64,000 nucleotides of DNA from Marinobacterium rhizophilum DSM 18822. Lineage in GTDB: Bacteria > Pseudomonadota > Gammaproteobacteria > Pseudomonadales > Balneatricaceae. The translations under genes were made by a program, and so were the position numbers. Location of the stretch: the NCBI RefSeq assembly GCF_000378045.1, contig NZ_KB899092.1:129236-193235 (forward strand), written 5' to 3'. This document shows positions 18,243 to 27,748 of this stretch, one piece after another. Every line of letters starts with the position of its first letter. The first letter of the stretch is position 1. Under the pieces are notes generated by a model that was given only the letters and a program-made list of their open reading frames with translations, did no database searches and was not told the origin of the DNA.

Positions 18243-19979
18243 TTAGTCGATACGTGCACTGACGTAGCGGCCTGGAGCAGGTTCAATCATTTTGTAGGTC
18301 GCGTTGCCGAAGTCGACAGGTGCGTCCATCTTCTTGCCGGCGCGACGCTTGAGCCATTCGCCCCAGTGGGCCCACCAGGAGCCTTCCTGCTGGGTCGATG
18401 TATCAAACCAGTGATCGGCGTCCTTGCCCAATTCGCCGCCGGTCCAGTAGTGACGGCGGTTCTTGGATACCGGATTGATGACGCCGGCGACGTGGCCGCT
18501 GGCGCCAAGCACGAATTCCACGTTGCCCTTGAAGTTTGCAGCGCCCTTGAAGGTGCCTTTCCACGGGGCGATGTGATCCTCGATGGTCGACAGGAAATAG
18601 CAGGGAATACGGATCTTGCCCAGATCCACCGGCTCGCCACAGATGGTCAGTGCGTTTGGCTCTACCAGTTTGTTTTCCAGATACATCTTGTTGATGTAGT
18701 AGGTGTACATGCTGGCGGGCAGGTTGGTGGAGTCGCTGTTCCAGTAAAGAATGTCGAACGGCGGTGGTGTCTGGCCCTTGAGGTAGTTGTTGACTACATA
18801 GGACCAGATCAGGTCGTTGGAGCGCAGCATGTTAAACGAGGTTGCCAGTTCCCGGCCGTTGAGTACGCCGGCGCTGGTGACCTTGTCTTCCAGGCGCTTG
18901 ACCTGCTGTTCGTCAATGAAGACGCACAGATCGCCCGGGTCGCTGAAGTCGGTCAGGGTGGTGAGGAACGTTGCAGAAGCGACGCGGTTGTCCTTGCGTG
19001 CCGCCATGACGGCCAGTGCACTGGCAAGCAGTGTTCCGCCGACACACCAGGCCAGGGCATTAACCTTGTCATTGCCACCGATTTCGTGGGCCACGTCTAT
19101 GGCCTTGATTACGCCGTTGCCAACATAATCGTCCCAGCTGATATTGCCCTGCTCGATAGACGGGTTCAGCCAGGAGACCAGGAAGACGGTCTGACCCTGT
19201 TCAACGCAGTAACGTACAAACGAATTGTGTTCCTGCAAATCAAGGATGTAAAACTTGTTGATGCATGGGGGCACGATCAGCAGGGGACGCTCGGTAACCT
19301 GTTCCGTTTTGGGTTTGTACTGCAACAGCTGGAACATGTCATTTTCGAACACCACGGCGCCTTCGGTCAGGGCGATGTTCTCGCCCAGCACGAACGCGGT
19401 TTCGTCCGTCATTGAGATGCGGCCCTTGTCGATGTCGCCGAGCAGGTTCTTCAGACCGTCGATCAGGCTCTGTCCCTTGGTTTCCAGTGCCTGCTGCAGC
19501 ACTTCCGGATTGGTGGCGGCAAAGTTGGTCGGCGACAGGGCGTCAATGTACTGCTGAGTGTAAAACTCCAGCTTGCGCTGTTCGGAGTCCGACAGGTTGG
19601 CATTGGACGCCATTTCATTCAGCAGCTTGGACGTCAGCAGGTAAGACTGCTTGATGTAGCTGAAAACCGGGTTGGCTGACCACTCTTCGGCCTGAAACCG
19701 GCGGTCGCCCCGGGGGGGCTCAACACTGGCGGCGGTGTTTCCGGTGAACAGGCTCTGCCAAAGATTAAGCTGCGCGGTTTGGTATTCAGTGATGGCCCGA
19801 ATCCATACAGACGGGTCCTCAAATGAGCGGGTAGTAAGCTCGGTCCAGGATTGAGTGAATTGGGTGAAGATGTCATCTCCACCCGAGGAGGTGAACATGT
19901 CCAGGACTTTCTTGGTTTCCGAGTTCAGGTAGTCGATAAACTCCTGCGGATTTGAAAGTATGTTGTTGTCTTTATCCAT
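18243..19979 (-). CDS. phaC: Class I poly(3-hydroxyalkanoate) synthase PhaC
   Basis: 578-aa PHA synthase that polymerises hydroxyacyl-CoA into storage granules. Length and the long N-terminal domain mark class I. The triad is visible: Cys312 in the lipase-like box WCVGG, Asp468 (IEDHIAPW) and His496 (GHVAGV). The start at 19979 (MDKDNNIL, GGAG upstream) is preferred over in-frame ATGs at 20009 and 20177, which lack family support. It is monocistronic here; no phaA, phaB or phasin lies beside it. A separate class III synthase is present at 49852-51902. Confidence 0.93.
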   Translation of the reverse strand: MDKDNNILSNPQEFIDYLNSETKKVLDMFTSSGGDDIFTQFTQSWTELTTRSFEDPSVWIRAITEYQTAQLNLWQSLFTGNTAASVEPPRGDRRFQAEEWSANPVFSYIKQSYLLTSKLLNEMASNANLSDSEQRKLEFYTQQYIDALSPTNFAATNPEVLQQALETKGQSLIDGLKNLLGDIDKGRISMTDETAFVLGENIALTEGAVVFENDMFQLLQYKPKTEQVTERPLLIVPPCINKFYILDLQEHNSFVRYCVEQGQTVFLVSWLNPSIEQGNISWDDYVGNGVIKAIDVAHEIGGNDKVNALAWCVGGTLLASALAVMAARKDNRVASATFLTTLTDFSDPGDLCVFIDEQQVKRLEDKVTSAGVLNGRELATSFNMLRSNDLIWSYVVNNYLKGQTPPPFDILYWNSDSTNLPASMYTYYINKMYLENKLVEPNALTICGEPVDLGKIRIPCYFLSTIEDHIAPWKGTFKGAANFKGNVEFVLGASGHVAGVINPVSKNRRHYWTGGELGKDADHWFDTSTQQEGSWWAHWGEWLKRRAGKKMDAPVDFGNATYKMIEPAPGRYVSARID

Positions 19980-20091
19980 GAATACCGACTTCTCCGGCTG
20001 AATCGACATCCGCGAGGCTCGCCTTGCTGGGTCTGCGTGACAGCTTGGCAGGGGCCGATGTTGTGCAATTGCTAAACAAATGAGAACCGCA

Positions 20092-20121
20092 AGCATAGCG
20101 TTGGTGTAAACGGTCTGGCAA
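20092..20121 (-). promoter_or_regulatory. Candidate sigma-70 promoter of phaC
   Basis: On the minus strand TTGCCA (20121-20116) and TATGCT (20097-20092) are separated by 18 bp, about 110 bp upstream of the phaC ATG. The 345-bp gap 19980-20324 otherwise holds only the oppositely oriented promoter for the next gene. Confidence 0.35.
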
Positions 20122-20244
20122 CCCCTGCGACAGGATGATGGTACGAATTGTGTAGTAATTATATTGCAGGTGCTCAATGACCTGTCCCGGCATGGGGCGC
20201 TGATTCACTGCAGCCCGTGTGTCGTTGCTGGCGCGCAAGGTCCT

Positions 20245-20273
20245 TTGCCGGCAGGCGCCTGGCTGGCTAGAAT
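20245..20273 (+). promoter_or_regulatory. Candidate sigma-70 promoter of the glutaredoxin-like gene
   Basis: TTGCCG (20245-20250), a 17-bp spacer and TAGAAT (20268-20273), about 50 bp upstream of the ATG at 20325. The -10 matches five of six consensus bases. Confidence 0.45.
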
Positions 20274-20324
20274 GCGGTGCGCCGTTTCTGTGGGCGTTAC
20301 GGATTTGGATTCTGAGGAAGCACA

Positions 20325-20570
20325 ATGCGGCATTTTTTGTTGATGAGTACACTAGGGTGTCATTTATGTGACCAGGCGATCGACATTCTCGTGACCACGC
20401 TCGACCCCGGGTTGCACAGCGTCGACGAGGTGGATATTGCAGAGGATGATGCCCTGGTGGAACGCTACGGTGTACGCATCCCGGTGCTGGTGGACGAATC
20501 CAGTGGCGCGGAGCTGGGCTGGCCGTTTGATCGCGCCACACTGCTGGATTTTGTCGAAGGGCTGGCTTAG
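20325..20570 (+). CDS. Glutaredoxin-like protein (DUF836 family)
   Basis: 81-aa thioredoxin-fold protein with an N-terminal CHLC pair (residues 12-15) and the cis-Pro segment RIPVLVDE, matching the YbbN-independent DUF836/glutaredoxin-like family. It probably does thiol-disulfide exchange; the substrate is unknown. Its stop overlaps the tatD stop by 4 bp in convergent orientation. Confidence 0.82.
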   Translation: MRHFLLMSTLGCHLCDQAIDILVTTLDPGLHSVDEVDIAEDDALVERYGVRIPVLVDESSGAELGWPFDRATLLDFVEGLA

Positions 20571-21379
20571 TGACCTGCCTGATCAGGCTGCAGCGCGAAG
20601 AAGGTCTGGCTGTTTGAGTGCAGCCGGGCTCGCAGTGCCTCAATTGACTCGCCCGTAGCTTTGGCGACGCGCTCGGCGATGTGGGGCAGGTAGCAGGGTT
20701 CGTTCCGCCCTGATTTGGGCTTGGGGCGCAAATCCCGTGGTAGCAGGTAAGGCGCGTCTGTTTCCAGCAGCAGGCGGTCCGCGGGGATGTCCTTGATCAG
20801 GTCCAGCAGGTGGCCGCCGCGGCGCTCGTCGCAAATCCAGCCGGTCAGTCCGATGTAGAGATCCAGTTCCAGGTAGCCATACAGCTCGTCAGCCGTGCCG
20901 GTAAAGCAGTGGGCAACGGCGCGGCTGATGGTGTTGCGATGGCTTTTGAGCATGGCCAGCTGTTGTGCGTGGGCATCCCGTTCGTGCAAAAAAAGCGGCA
21001 GGCCGGTTTCGCTGGCAAGCTCGAGCTGTTGTTCGAATGCTGCGACCTGCTGCGCCGGGCTGGAAAAATTCCGGTTGAAATCCAGGCCTGTTTCACCAAT
21101 GGCGACGCAGGCGCGGTGGCGGGCGAGATGGCGTAACCGTACGTGGCTGTCGCTACAGTAATCACTTGCGTGGTGCGGGTGAATGCCGGCGGTGAAGTAA
21201 AGCTGCCCGGGATGGCGCTCGCACAGGCTGCGGGCGTCGTCGCTGCCAGCTGCGCTGGTGCCGGTAACGATCAGCGTGCTGACGCCCGCCGCGCTGGCGC
21301 GCGCGAGTACGGCGTCGAGATCATGGGCGAAACGCTTGTCGGTGAGGTTGGCACCGATGTCTGTCATGGGGTCAAGCAC
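20567..21379 (-). CDS. tatD: TatD-family metal-dependent deoxyribonuclease
   Basis: 270-aa TIM-barrel hydrolase. Visible metal ligands: DIGANL (replacing the usual DxHxH start, as in TatD proper), GIHPHHA, GETGLD, and the late ETDAPYL. TatD is a 3'-5' exonuclease acting in DNA repair and DNA fragmentation. The start is a GTG at 21379 with AGGA at 8-nt spacing; an ATG at 21367 is the alternative. Length is typical. Confidence 0.88.
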   Translation of the reverse strand: MLDPMTDIGANLTDKRFAHDLDAVLARASAAGVSTLIVTGTSAAGSDDARSLCERHPGQLYFTAGIHPHHASDYCSDSHVRLRHLARHRACVAIGETGLDFNRNFSSPAQQVAAFEQQLELASETGLPLFLHERDAHAQQLAMLKSHRNTISRAVAHCFTGTADELYGYLELDLYIGLTGWICDERRGGHLLDLIKDIPADRLLLETDAPYLLPRDLRPKPKSGRNEPCYLPHIAERVAKATGESIEALRARLHSNSQTFFALQPDQAGH

Positions 21380-21502
21380 GGGGTTTGTCCTGGCGCAGGC
21401 GAAAAGAGTCGGATGCCATTATGCCAGCAGTGCCGACGTTTTTCAGTGCGTACCCTCCGGCGTGCCTGATGGCGGCCCCGGTGGGCAGCAGGCGTGCCCT
21501 GG

Positions 21503-23479
21503 TTAGAGCTTTTTGGCGCTCGAGGTCTGGTACAGCGCCAGGCTCGCCGATTCCGCAGGAGTCAGCATGCGCGTTGGCTGCTGGTCGCGGACATCATAGA
21601 TGACCCCAAACGCCAGCACGTTTTGCACATAGTTGCGGGTTTCATCAAACGGGATCGTCTCGATCCAGATATCCAGTGGCAGATGGCCGCGCTCTTCGAG
21701 CCAGCGTGATACCCGGTGAGGGCCCGCATTATAGGCTGCCGTGGCGAAAACCCGGTTGCCATTGAAGCGTTCCAGCATCTGCGCCAGGTAAGCGGTGCCA
21801 AGCGCAATGTTGGTTTCGGGGTTGTAGAGGTCACTGCTGTTGCGATACGGCACGGTGTAGCGTTTGGCGGTCTGGGCGGCTGTTTTGGGCATCAACTGCA
21901 TCAGGCCGCGGGCGCCCGCGCCGGATTGGACCGAGGCCTGGAAAGCGCTTTCCTGGCGAGCAACGGACAGTGCCCAGGTGCGGTTGATGCCGCGATCCGC
22001 AGCGTACTGCTTGAACAGTGTCTTGTACGGGTGGGGAAAACGAATGGCCAGGTCGTTCCAGCGATTTGAGCTTATGGCGCCGCGAATGGACTGGTCGTGC
22101 CAGCCCCAGCGGCTGGCGACGTGGGCCGCGGCGTGGCGGTCGCTGTCACTGAGTCGGGTCTGCGCCAGGTTCCATTCCGAGCGGGCCTGATAGTTTTCCT
22201 CCAGCAGCAGCAGTTCGCGCATGCGCTTGAATGCCGGCTTCTGTTCCAGGCGTTTCAGCTGGGCGCTGTCAAAGCCTGCGGGCTCGTCCTGCAGGTCGTA
22301 GGGCCGGTCGTGCATCTCGGCGGCGAGAAAGCTGTAGAAGTTACGCGCGCCTGTGAGGCGCGACAGGCTTTCGGGGCTGTTGTTGCCCTTGCCGGTGCTG
22401 TCGATGGCCACGCTGTTCCAGTACAGCCAGCGCTCGTTGGCCTGGAGCTCTGCTGGCAGGCGCTTAATCAGCTGCTGTACCCTGGCCCAGTCGAAACGGG
22501 CCAACGCGTTGCGAATGCGCCATTCGGTAATATCTTCCTGCTTGAAGTCGGGGTCCAGACGCGCCATCCGCGCTTCGTAGTCCGGCAGGAAATTTTTGCC
22601 CATGCGTACGCCGAAGTAGCGATCCAGGGTGGTACGCCGTTGCGGGTCTACCTTGAGTCTGTCCCTGTCCCGTAACCAGAGATCAAAGGACCCTTCCAGA
22701 TCCCTGCGGGCCAGGTCGCGGATGCCATGGGCGGCGATGCGCCCATGCAGGGCGTTGCCCGGGGTCAGCAGGTTGCGGTCTGCCAGCAGTTTGGCGTCGC
22801 TGTTGATCTTCAGGAACAGATCGCTGACGGCCTTCTGTTTCGGGTCTGATATAAAGCGTTGCGTGTATTTCGCCAGCGAGGTATTGCCGGCCTCGACTGC
22901 TTTGAAAAACCGGCTCAGGGCGATGTCCGAACTCAGGTGCCCGGTCTTGATCCAGCTATCGAACAGCGGGTCACAGGCGTCTGGCTGTGACGTGCCCACA
23001 TCCCAGAGCTCCGCTGCGCTGGCATAGGCGGTCTTGGTGTCACCCGTGTTGAGCCGGGCGACGAGTTCAAGGCACTGATACTTGGTGCCGCCAACGGGCA
23101 TCTGGGTACTGGCGCGAAGGAGGCCGCTCCATGCCTGCTGGCGTGCCAGCTGGTTGATCCAGCTGCGCTGCAGGCGCATTGCCAGGGGAGTGTCTGCATG
23201 GGATGAGATAAAATCGCTGACCTGGCGTTGACTGGCGCTGGCCAGTTGCGCCTCGAGGCGCGTGTATTCCAGATAGGGGTAGAGCGGGTATTGCTTGAGC
23301 TTGGTGGCAATGGACTCAAAGCTGCTCCAGTCTCTTGATGCGGCGGCCTGCATGGCTTCCTGGTAGCTGGTCCGCTCCCGGGCGTAGCTATCGGTCGGAG
23401 TGATGCTGGTTGCGTGTGTTGAGAGTGAAAACGTGCAGCTCCATGCCAACGCTGCAAACATCAGTGAGAGTGGTTTCAT
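21503..23479 (-). CDS. slt: Soluble lytic murein transglycosylase Slt
   Basis: 658-aa periplasmic lytic transglycosylase. A signal peptide (about 1-23, ending THA) precedes a long superhelical U/L domain (30-470), then the SLT catalytic domain with ARQESAF (catalytic Glu), GLMQLMP and AYNAGPHRV. It cleaves peptidoglycan to 1,6-anhydro products during growth and repair. Length matches Slt70. Divergent from uup with a 145-bp shared upstream region. Confidence 0.95.
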   Translation of the reverse strand: MKPLSLMFAALAWSCTFSLSTHATSITPTDSYARERTSYQEAMQAAASRDWSSFESIATKLKQYPLYPYLEYTRLEAQLASASQRQVSDFISSHADTPLAMRLQRSWINQLARQQAWSGLLRASTQMPVGGTKYQCLELVARLNTGDTKTAYASAAELWDVGTSQPDACDPLFDSWIKTGHLSSDIALSRFFKAVEAGNTSLAKYTQRFISDPKQKAVSDLFLKINSDAKLLADRNLLTPGNALHGRIAAHGIRDLARRDLEGSFDLWLRDRDRLKVDPQRRTTLDRYFGVRMGKNFLPDYEARMARLDPDFKQEDITEWRIRNALARFDWARVQQLIKRLPAELQANERWLYWNSVAIDSTGKGNNSPESLSRLTGARNFYSFLAAEMHDRPYDLQDEPAGFDSAQLKRLEQKPAFKRMRELLLLEENYQARSEWNLAQTRLSDSDRHAAAHVASRWGWHDQSIRGAISSNRWNDLAIRFPHPYKTLFKQYAADRGINRTWALSVARQESAFQASVQSGAGARGLMQLMPKTAAQTAKRYTVPYRNSSDLYNPETNIALGTAYLAQMLERFNGNRVFATAAYNAGPHRVSRWLEERGHLPLDIWIETIPFDETRNYVQNVLAFGVIYDVRDQQPTRMLTPAESASLALYQTSSAKKL

Positions 23480-23561
23480 AGTCCGTTTACAGCCCTGTTT
23501 TTGCGGATGTGATGATCAGTCTAATGGAGACATCACCCGAAAAGACAGGTGTTGAACAGTT

Positions 23562-23591
23562 TTCATATTTAGCCCGGTTTTACGGTAGAAT
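23562..23591 (+). promoter_or_regulatory. Candidate promoter of uup
   Basis: TTCATA (23562-23567), an 18-bp spacer and TAGAAT (23586-23591). The predicted start near 23598 lies after an in-frame ATG at 23592 and before the ATG at 23625, which helps to choose the latter as the uup start. Confidence 0.35.
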
Positions 23592-23624
23592 ATGCGTCCC
23601 TCAAATGAGCCGAATACATACATT

Positions 23625-25514
23625 ATGCCGCTGATACGACTTGACAATATTTCCATCGCCTTTGGTACCAGGGCATTGCTGGACCAAGTCGGCTTTCAGA
23701 TAGATCCTGGCGAGCGCGTCGCGCTGGTCGGGCTCAATGGTGCGGGCAAGTCCACGCTGTTGAAACTCATCGGTGGTCAATTGCAGGCCGATAACGGCGA
23801 TTTTTGGGTCGACCCGGGCTGCCGTATCGCCGAGCTGCCCCAGGCGTTGCCTGCGGCCGATGAGCGTAAAGTGCGGGATGTGGTCATGGGTGGCCTGGGT
23901 GAAATCGTTGAAATGCGCCGGCGCTACGAAGAGCTGGTGATGGAACATGACGAGCGCACCATGGCAAAACTCGATGTGTTGCAGCAGCAGATCGAAGCCG
24001 TGGATGGCTGGCACCTGGAACAAAAGGTGCAACGTGTCATGGAACGTCTTGGCCTGCCGGACGACCGCTTTATGTCCGAGTTGTCCGGTGGCTGGCGCCG
24101 TCGTGCGGCGCTTGGTGCTGCACTGGTGCAGGAGCCGGACCTGCTGCTGCTGGACGAGCCGACCAACCATCTGGATATCGAGACCATTGAGTGGATCGAG
24201 CAGCAGATGAAAGAATATCGCGGCGGCCTGCTGTTTATTTCCCATGACCGCTCACTGGTTGAGTCCCTGGCCACGCGTATCGTCGAAATTGATCGTGGCA
24301 AGCTGGTGTCCTTTCCCGGCAGTTACAGTCAGTACAAGGTGCGCAAGGAGCAGATGTTGGCCGAAGAGGCCCGTCACAATGCCGAGTTCGATAAAAAACT
24401 GGCCCAGGAAGAAGTCTGGATTCGTCAGGGCATCAAGGCACGTCGCACCCGCAACGAAGGGCGTGTACGTGCGCTTGAAGCGCTGCGCAAGGAGCGCTCA
24501 GAGCGTCGCAATCGCCAGGGGGCTGCCAAGTTTGGTCTGGAAACGGCACAGCGCTCCGGCAAGCTGGTGGCGGAACTCAAGGGCGTGTCACTGGGGTATG
24601 ACGGCCGCACGCTGGTAGACAATCTGTCGTTGACCATCAATCGCGGTGACCGTATCGGCCTTATCGGACCTAACGGTATTGGCAAGAGCAGTCTGCTCAA
24701 GCTGGTATTGGGGGAACAGAAGCCGGATTCCGGAGAGGTGAACCAGGGTACCAAGGTCGAAGTTGCCTATTTTGACCAGCTGCGTGGCCAGCTGGACATG
24801 GAAAAAACGGTTATCGACAACATTTCCCAGGGGCGGGAGAGTATCAGCATCAACGGCAAGGATCGCCATATCATCAGCTATCTCAGCGATTTCCTGTTTG
24901 CGCCCGAACGCGCTCGTACACCGGTAAAGGCGCTGTCCGGTGGTGAGTGCAACCGGGTTTTGCTGGCCAAACTGTTTAGCCAGCCGGCCAACGTGCTGGT
25001 GCTTGATGAGCCGACCAACGATCTGGATGTTGAAACCCTTGAACTGCTGGAAGAAATTCTGCTGGAGTTTACCGGTACCGTGCTGCTGGTGAGCCATGAT
25101 CGTGCCTTCCTCGACAATGTTGTGACCAGTACCCTGGTGTTTGAAGGGCAGGGTAAAGTCAGCGAATATGTGGGTGGCTATCAGGACTGGATTCGCCAGC
25201 GTCCTCAGCCGGTCGCCGCCCAGGCCTCAAAGGGGCGGGCAGAAAAACCGGTACTGGCAAAGGAAGGGGCGCCCCAGGCCAAGGTTGCCCGCAAGCTGAG
25301 CTACAAATTGCAGCGCGAGCTGGATGCGCTACCTGCGCAGCTTGAAGAGGCTGAAGCGAAACTGGCCCAGCTGCAGGCGGCGATGTCGGACAGCGGTTTC
25401 TATGAGCAGGGTCAGGAGCAGATCCAGGCGGGGCTGGATGCCTTCGCGCAGCAGGAAAAAGTGGTCGAACTGCTGATGGAACGCTGGGTGGAGCTGGAAG
25501 CCATGCAGGAGTAA
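23625..25514 (+). CDS. uup: ABC-F family ATPase Uup
   Basis: 629-aa soluble ABC-F protein: ABC domain 1 (Walker A GLNGAGKS at 36-43, then LSGGWRRR and LLLDEPTNHLD), a linker rich in Lys/Arg/Glu, ABC domain 2 (GPNGIGKS, LSGGECNR, LVLDEPTNDLD), and a C-terminal coiled-coil from about 550 on. The C-terminal coiled coil points to Uup rather than EttA or YheS. ABC-F proteins act on ribosomes; Uup also affects transposon excision. I choose MPLIRLDN at 23625. Confidence 0.93.
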   Translation: MPLIRLDNISIAFGTRALLDQVGFQIDPGERVALVGLNGAGKSTLLKLIGGQLQADNGDFWVDPGCRIAELPQALPAADERKVRDVVMGGLGEIVEMRRRYEELVMEHDERTMAKLDVLQQQIEAVDGWHLEQKVQRVMERLGLPDDRFMSELSGGWRRRAALGAALVQEPDLLLLDEPTNHLDIETIEWIEQQMKEYRGGLLFISHDRSLVESLATRIVEIDRGKLVSFPGSYSQYKVRKEQMLAEEARHNAEFDKKLAQEEVWIRQGIKARRTRNEGRVRALEALRKERSERRNRQGAAKFGLETAQRSGKLVAELKGVSLGYDGRTLVDNLSLTINRGDRIGLIGPNGIGKSSLLKLVLGEQKPDSGEVNQGTKVEVAYFDQLRGQLDMEKTVIDNISQGRESISINGKDRHIISYLSDFLFAPERARTPVKALSGGECNRVLLAKLFSQPANVLVLDEPTNDLDVETLELLEEILLEFTGTVLLVSHDRAFLDNVVTSTLVFEGQGKVSEYVGGYQDWIRQRPQPVAAQASKGRAEKPVLAKEGAPQAKVARKLSYKLQRELDALPAQLEEAEAKLAQLQAAMSDSGFYEQGQEQIQAGLDAFAQQEKVVELLMERWVELEAMQE

Positions 25515-25550
25515 AGTCCCCTGGACGGCCCGCCTGTGGGGTCTTGAGGC

Positions 25551-25582
25551 GCCCCGGAGCTGGCAGTAGCCAGCTCCGGGGC
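25551..25582. terminator. Strong hairpin between uup and uspA, without T tract
   Basis: Perfect 14-bp inverted repeat (25551-25564 with 25569-25582) around the tetraloop AGTA, between two convergent genes. Neither side has a T run, so it may block transcription from both directions by Rho-linked stalling or protect mRNA 3' ends. Confidence 0.55.
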
Positions 25583-25589
25583 TGTCGTC

Positions 25590-26030
25590 CTATTTGGTCG
25601 GCTGAACCCGGATGGCGAGTACATCGCAATGGGCGCCGTGCAACACGCCGTTGGCGGTGGAACCGAGCAACAGTGACAGGCCGTGACGACCGTGACTGCC
25701 TACGATCACCAGATCAATATCGTGTTCGTCGCAATAACGGTGAATTTCGGACTCGGTATGCCCGCTGACAATGAGCTTGTGGGTCACCGGATGACTGAGG
25801 CGGCTGGCGAAACTGTCGAGTTTTACGCGTGCGTGATCGTCGAGCTGCTCCTGGATAGTGGTGAGGTCCATGGGGACATCGCCGCCATACGCAAAGCTCA
25901 GCGGCTCGATCACGTGAATCAGGCTCAGCTCGGCGTTATTTCGATCAGCGATCTCACAGGTCTTGTCGATCAATTGCTCTGATTCTTCGGACAGGTCAAC
26001 AGCCAGCAAGATTCGTTTATAAGCGCTCAT
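25590..26030 (-). CDS. uspA: Universal stress protein UspA
   Basis: 146-aa single-domain Usp fold: N-terminal ILLAVDLSEES, central hinge, and the C-terminal nucleotide-binding motif GSHGRHGLSLLLGSTANGVL. The G-2x-G-9x-G(S/T)-type motif suggests ATP binding. The start is the ATG at 26030; a TTG two codons upstream is unlikely. It sits near slt and uup as in pseudomonads. Conditions of expression cannot be read from the sequence. Confidence 0.9.
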   Translation of the reverse strand: MSAYKRILLAVDLSEESEQLIDKTCEIADRNNAELSLIHVIEPLSFAYGGDVPMDLTTIQEQLDDHARVKLDSFASRLSHPVTHKLIVSGHTESEIHRYCDEHDIDLVIVGSHGRHGLSLLLGSTANGVLHGAHCDVLAIRVQPTK

Positions 26031-26124
26031 GATCAATGTTTTCCATCTGGTTTCGTTAACTTGAGATTAGCATAGTGATCCGGCTGTCGGGCACTCAATA
26101 TATTTAGCAGGACGTAGAGCATTT

Positions 26125-26634
26125 ATGGTGACCTGGGGAATAATTGTGCTCATCATGCTGTCGCTGGTGGGGTCGATGATGTGGGCCATGCCGTCACCGC
26201 GGGAAAAGGCTCAGGCGGCACTGCGTAGCAAGGCTCGCACCCTGGGGCTGCAGGTGCAGCTGGTCAGGTTGGCGGCGCCCCGTGCGACGGGTGAAGCCGA
26301 TGCCGACGAGTATGACCGTGCGGCTTATCGCAAGCTGCGCAGTGGTCTCAGTGCAGCCCAGCGGGATCGGTTAATTCCCTGGCAAGTATTTCGAATCCGT
26401 TCTCTTGCCTGTGACGGGCTCCCGGAGGGATGGAGCTGGAAGCAGGGCGAGGGCATCTTGGCGCAGGCGCAGCTCAATGTGCTCGCGGACGCCTTGCGGG
26501 CGCTGCCGCAGGATGTTTTGGCGCTGGAATCGACTCCATTGTATGTCACAGCATACTGGAGTGAGCGTGGTGGTATTGACGAACTGGATAAAATTCAGCT
26601 CATGCTGCAGCGCGTAATTGATGCAGGGTTCTAA
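26125..26634 (+). CDS. Conserved hypothetical membrane-anchored protein
   Basis: 169-aa protein with one N-terminal helix (about 3-21) followed by a basic segment (PSPREKAQAALRSKARTLGLQ) and a soluble domain with GLPEGWSW near the middle. Proteins of this layout occur next to topA in related bacteria and are sometimes mislabelled as YajC, which they do not resemble beyond the helix. It is 12 bp upstream of the DUF1653 gene and probably in one transcript with it. Function unknown. Confidence 0.7.
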   Translation: MVTWGIIVLIMLSLVGSMMWAMPSPREKAQAALRSKARTLGLQVQLVRLAAPRATGEADADEYDRAAYRKLRSGLSAAQRDRLIPWQVFRIRSLACDGLPEGWSWKQGEGILAQAQLNVLADALRALPQDVLALESTPLYVTAYWSERGGIDELDKIQLMLQRVIDAGF

Positions 26635-26646
26635 AAGGAGATAAGT

Positions 26647-26877
26647 GTGACAAGCGAGCAACAAGTCGAGCCGGGAATCTATCGACATTACAAGGGCGGC
26701 GAGTACGAAGTGGTGGGTTGTGCTCGTCACTCGGAGACCGAGGAATGGCTGGTCGTTTACCGACCCTGCTACGGTGACATGGGGTTGTGGGTCAGGCCGC
26801 TGGAAATGTTTATCGAAACGGTCGCAGGCCCCGGCGGTGTGCCGGTTAAGCGATTTGCTCGCCTCGATGAGCGGTGA
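26647..26877 (+). CDS. DUF1653 protein
   Basis: 76-aa small SH3-like beta protein of the DUF1653 family: PGIYRHYKGGEYEVVG near the start, EEWLVVYRPCYGD in the middle, LWVRPLEMF and a VKRF end. The GTG start at 26647 is preceded by AAGGAG. The family is widespread but has no assigned biochemical role. Confidence 0.85.
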   Translation: MTSEQQVEPGIYRHYKGGEYEVVGCARHSETEEWLVVYRPCYGDMGLWVRPLEMFIETVAGPGGVPVKRFARLDER

Positions 26878-26913
26878 TGCGGGTCAGTGATGCGAATAAC
26901 TGGCTGTGGAACC

Positions 26914-27666
26914 TCAGTGCTCCCTGAAGTAGTCTTCGAGGTTGTCGGCCAGAGTGCCGCCTGAGCGCTGGGGGCTTGGCTCAAGGCTGTCCAGCAGAGT
27001 CTGTATTTGGCCCAGGCGCTCCTGTTTAAGGTGCTGTGGCACCATGGCGCGGGTCAGCACGGCCTTGGCGTGTTTCAGGTGAGACAGCGCCGCGGGCTTG
27101 TCCTGAAGGCTCAGGCTTTTCTGGCCTTGTGTGAGGTGCGCCGTGGCAATCATCGATACGTTCAGCCAGTGCAACTCCTGAACGTAGTTCTTGGCGATGG
27201 GCGGCGCCAGCTTGTTGTCCTGCGCCATTTCTGTCAGCAACTCGCGTGCATGATTAATGTAGATGGATGCGCGCTTGATGGCGCGGTCGCTATTCAATGA
27301 GGCAGACGTGCCCGTGGTGCGATCTGCGCTCTGTTTCTGGTTGTTCAGTGTGCTGAGTAGCGGGTTGTTCGGTGCCAGTGATGCCATTTCACTGATCAGG
27401 CCTGCTACATGGGTTTCAATGCGCTCAATGATCTCGGGTTTGCAGTTGCAGGCACGCAATATGCCCAGGGTACTGATGCCGTGTTCTGCCTGCTGTCCCA
27501 GCCACTGCACGCGCGTGGCCTGCTTGTGGGCATGCCGCTCCCGTTGGCTGATTAGATGGCTGCCAATCAGGGCCAGGAGTCCGACAACGGCGATTATGAT
27601 GAGTATGATGATGTTGTCGTGCAGCATGAGTGCCATCGGGGGTTGGTTATTAAGTCTATGAATCAT
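26914..27666 (-). CDS. Conserved hypothetical membrane protein upstream of topA
   Basis: About 250 aa. One hydrophobic helix (IIILIIIAVVGLLALIG) near the N terminus is followed by a helical, Leu/Gln/Ala-rich domain with two Cys (RACNCKPEI) and a C-terminal LADNLEDYF. No strong ribosome site precedes any candidate start; ATGs at 27666, 27636 and 27627 are all possible, the last placing the helix directly at the start. Divergent from topA. I do not recognise a function. Confidence 0.65.
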   Translation of the reverse strand: MIHRLNNQPPMALMLHDNIIILIIIAVVGLLALIGSHLISQRERHAHKQATRVQWLGQQAEHGISTLGILRACNCKPEIIERIETHVAGLISEMASLAPNNPLLSTLNNQKQSADRTTGTSASLNSDRAIKRASIYINHARELLTEMAQDNKLAPPIAKNYVQELHWLNVSMIATAHLTQGQKSLSLQDKPAALSHLKHAKAVLTRAMVPQHLKQERLGQIQTLLDSLEPSPQRSGGTLADNLEDYFREH

Positions 27667-27748
27667 AAAGTGTAACAGAAGCTTTTTTCTTCGGATGCAG
27701 CGTTCTGCCCCGCTAAGCGACAAAAAAGCAGCTTTTTCTTCGCTTTGC

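Noticed and set aside
18054-19415. 453-codon open frame antisense to phaC
   Set aside because: Shadow of the PHA synthase; runs through its terminator, and no ribosome site decides its start.
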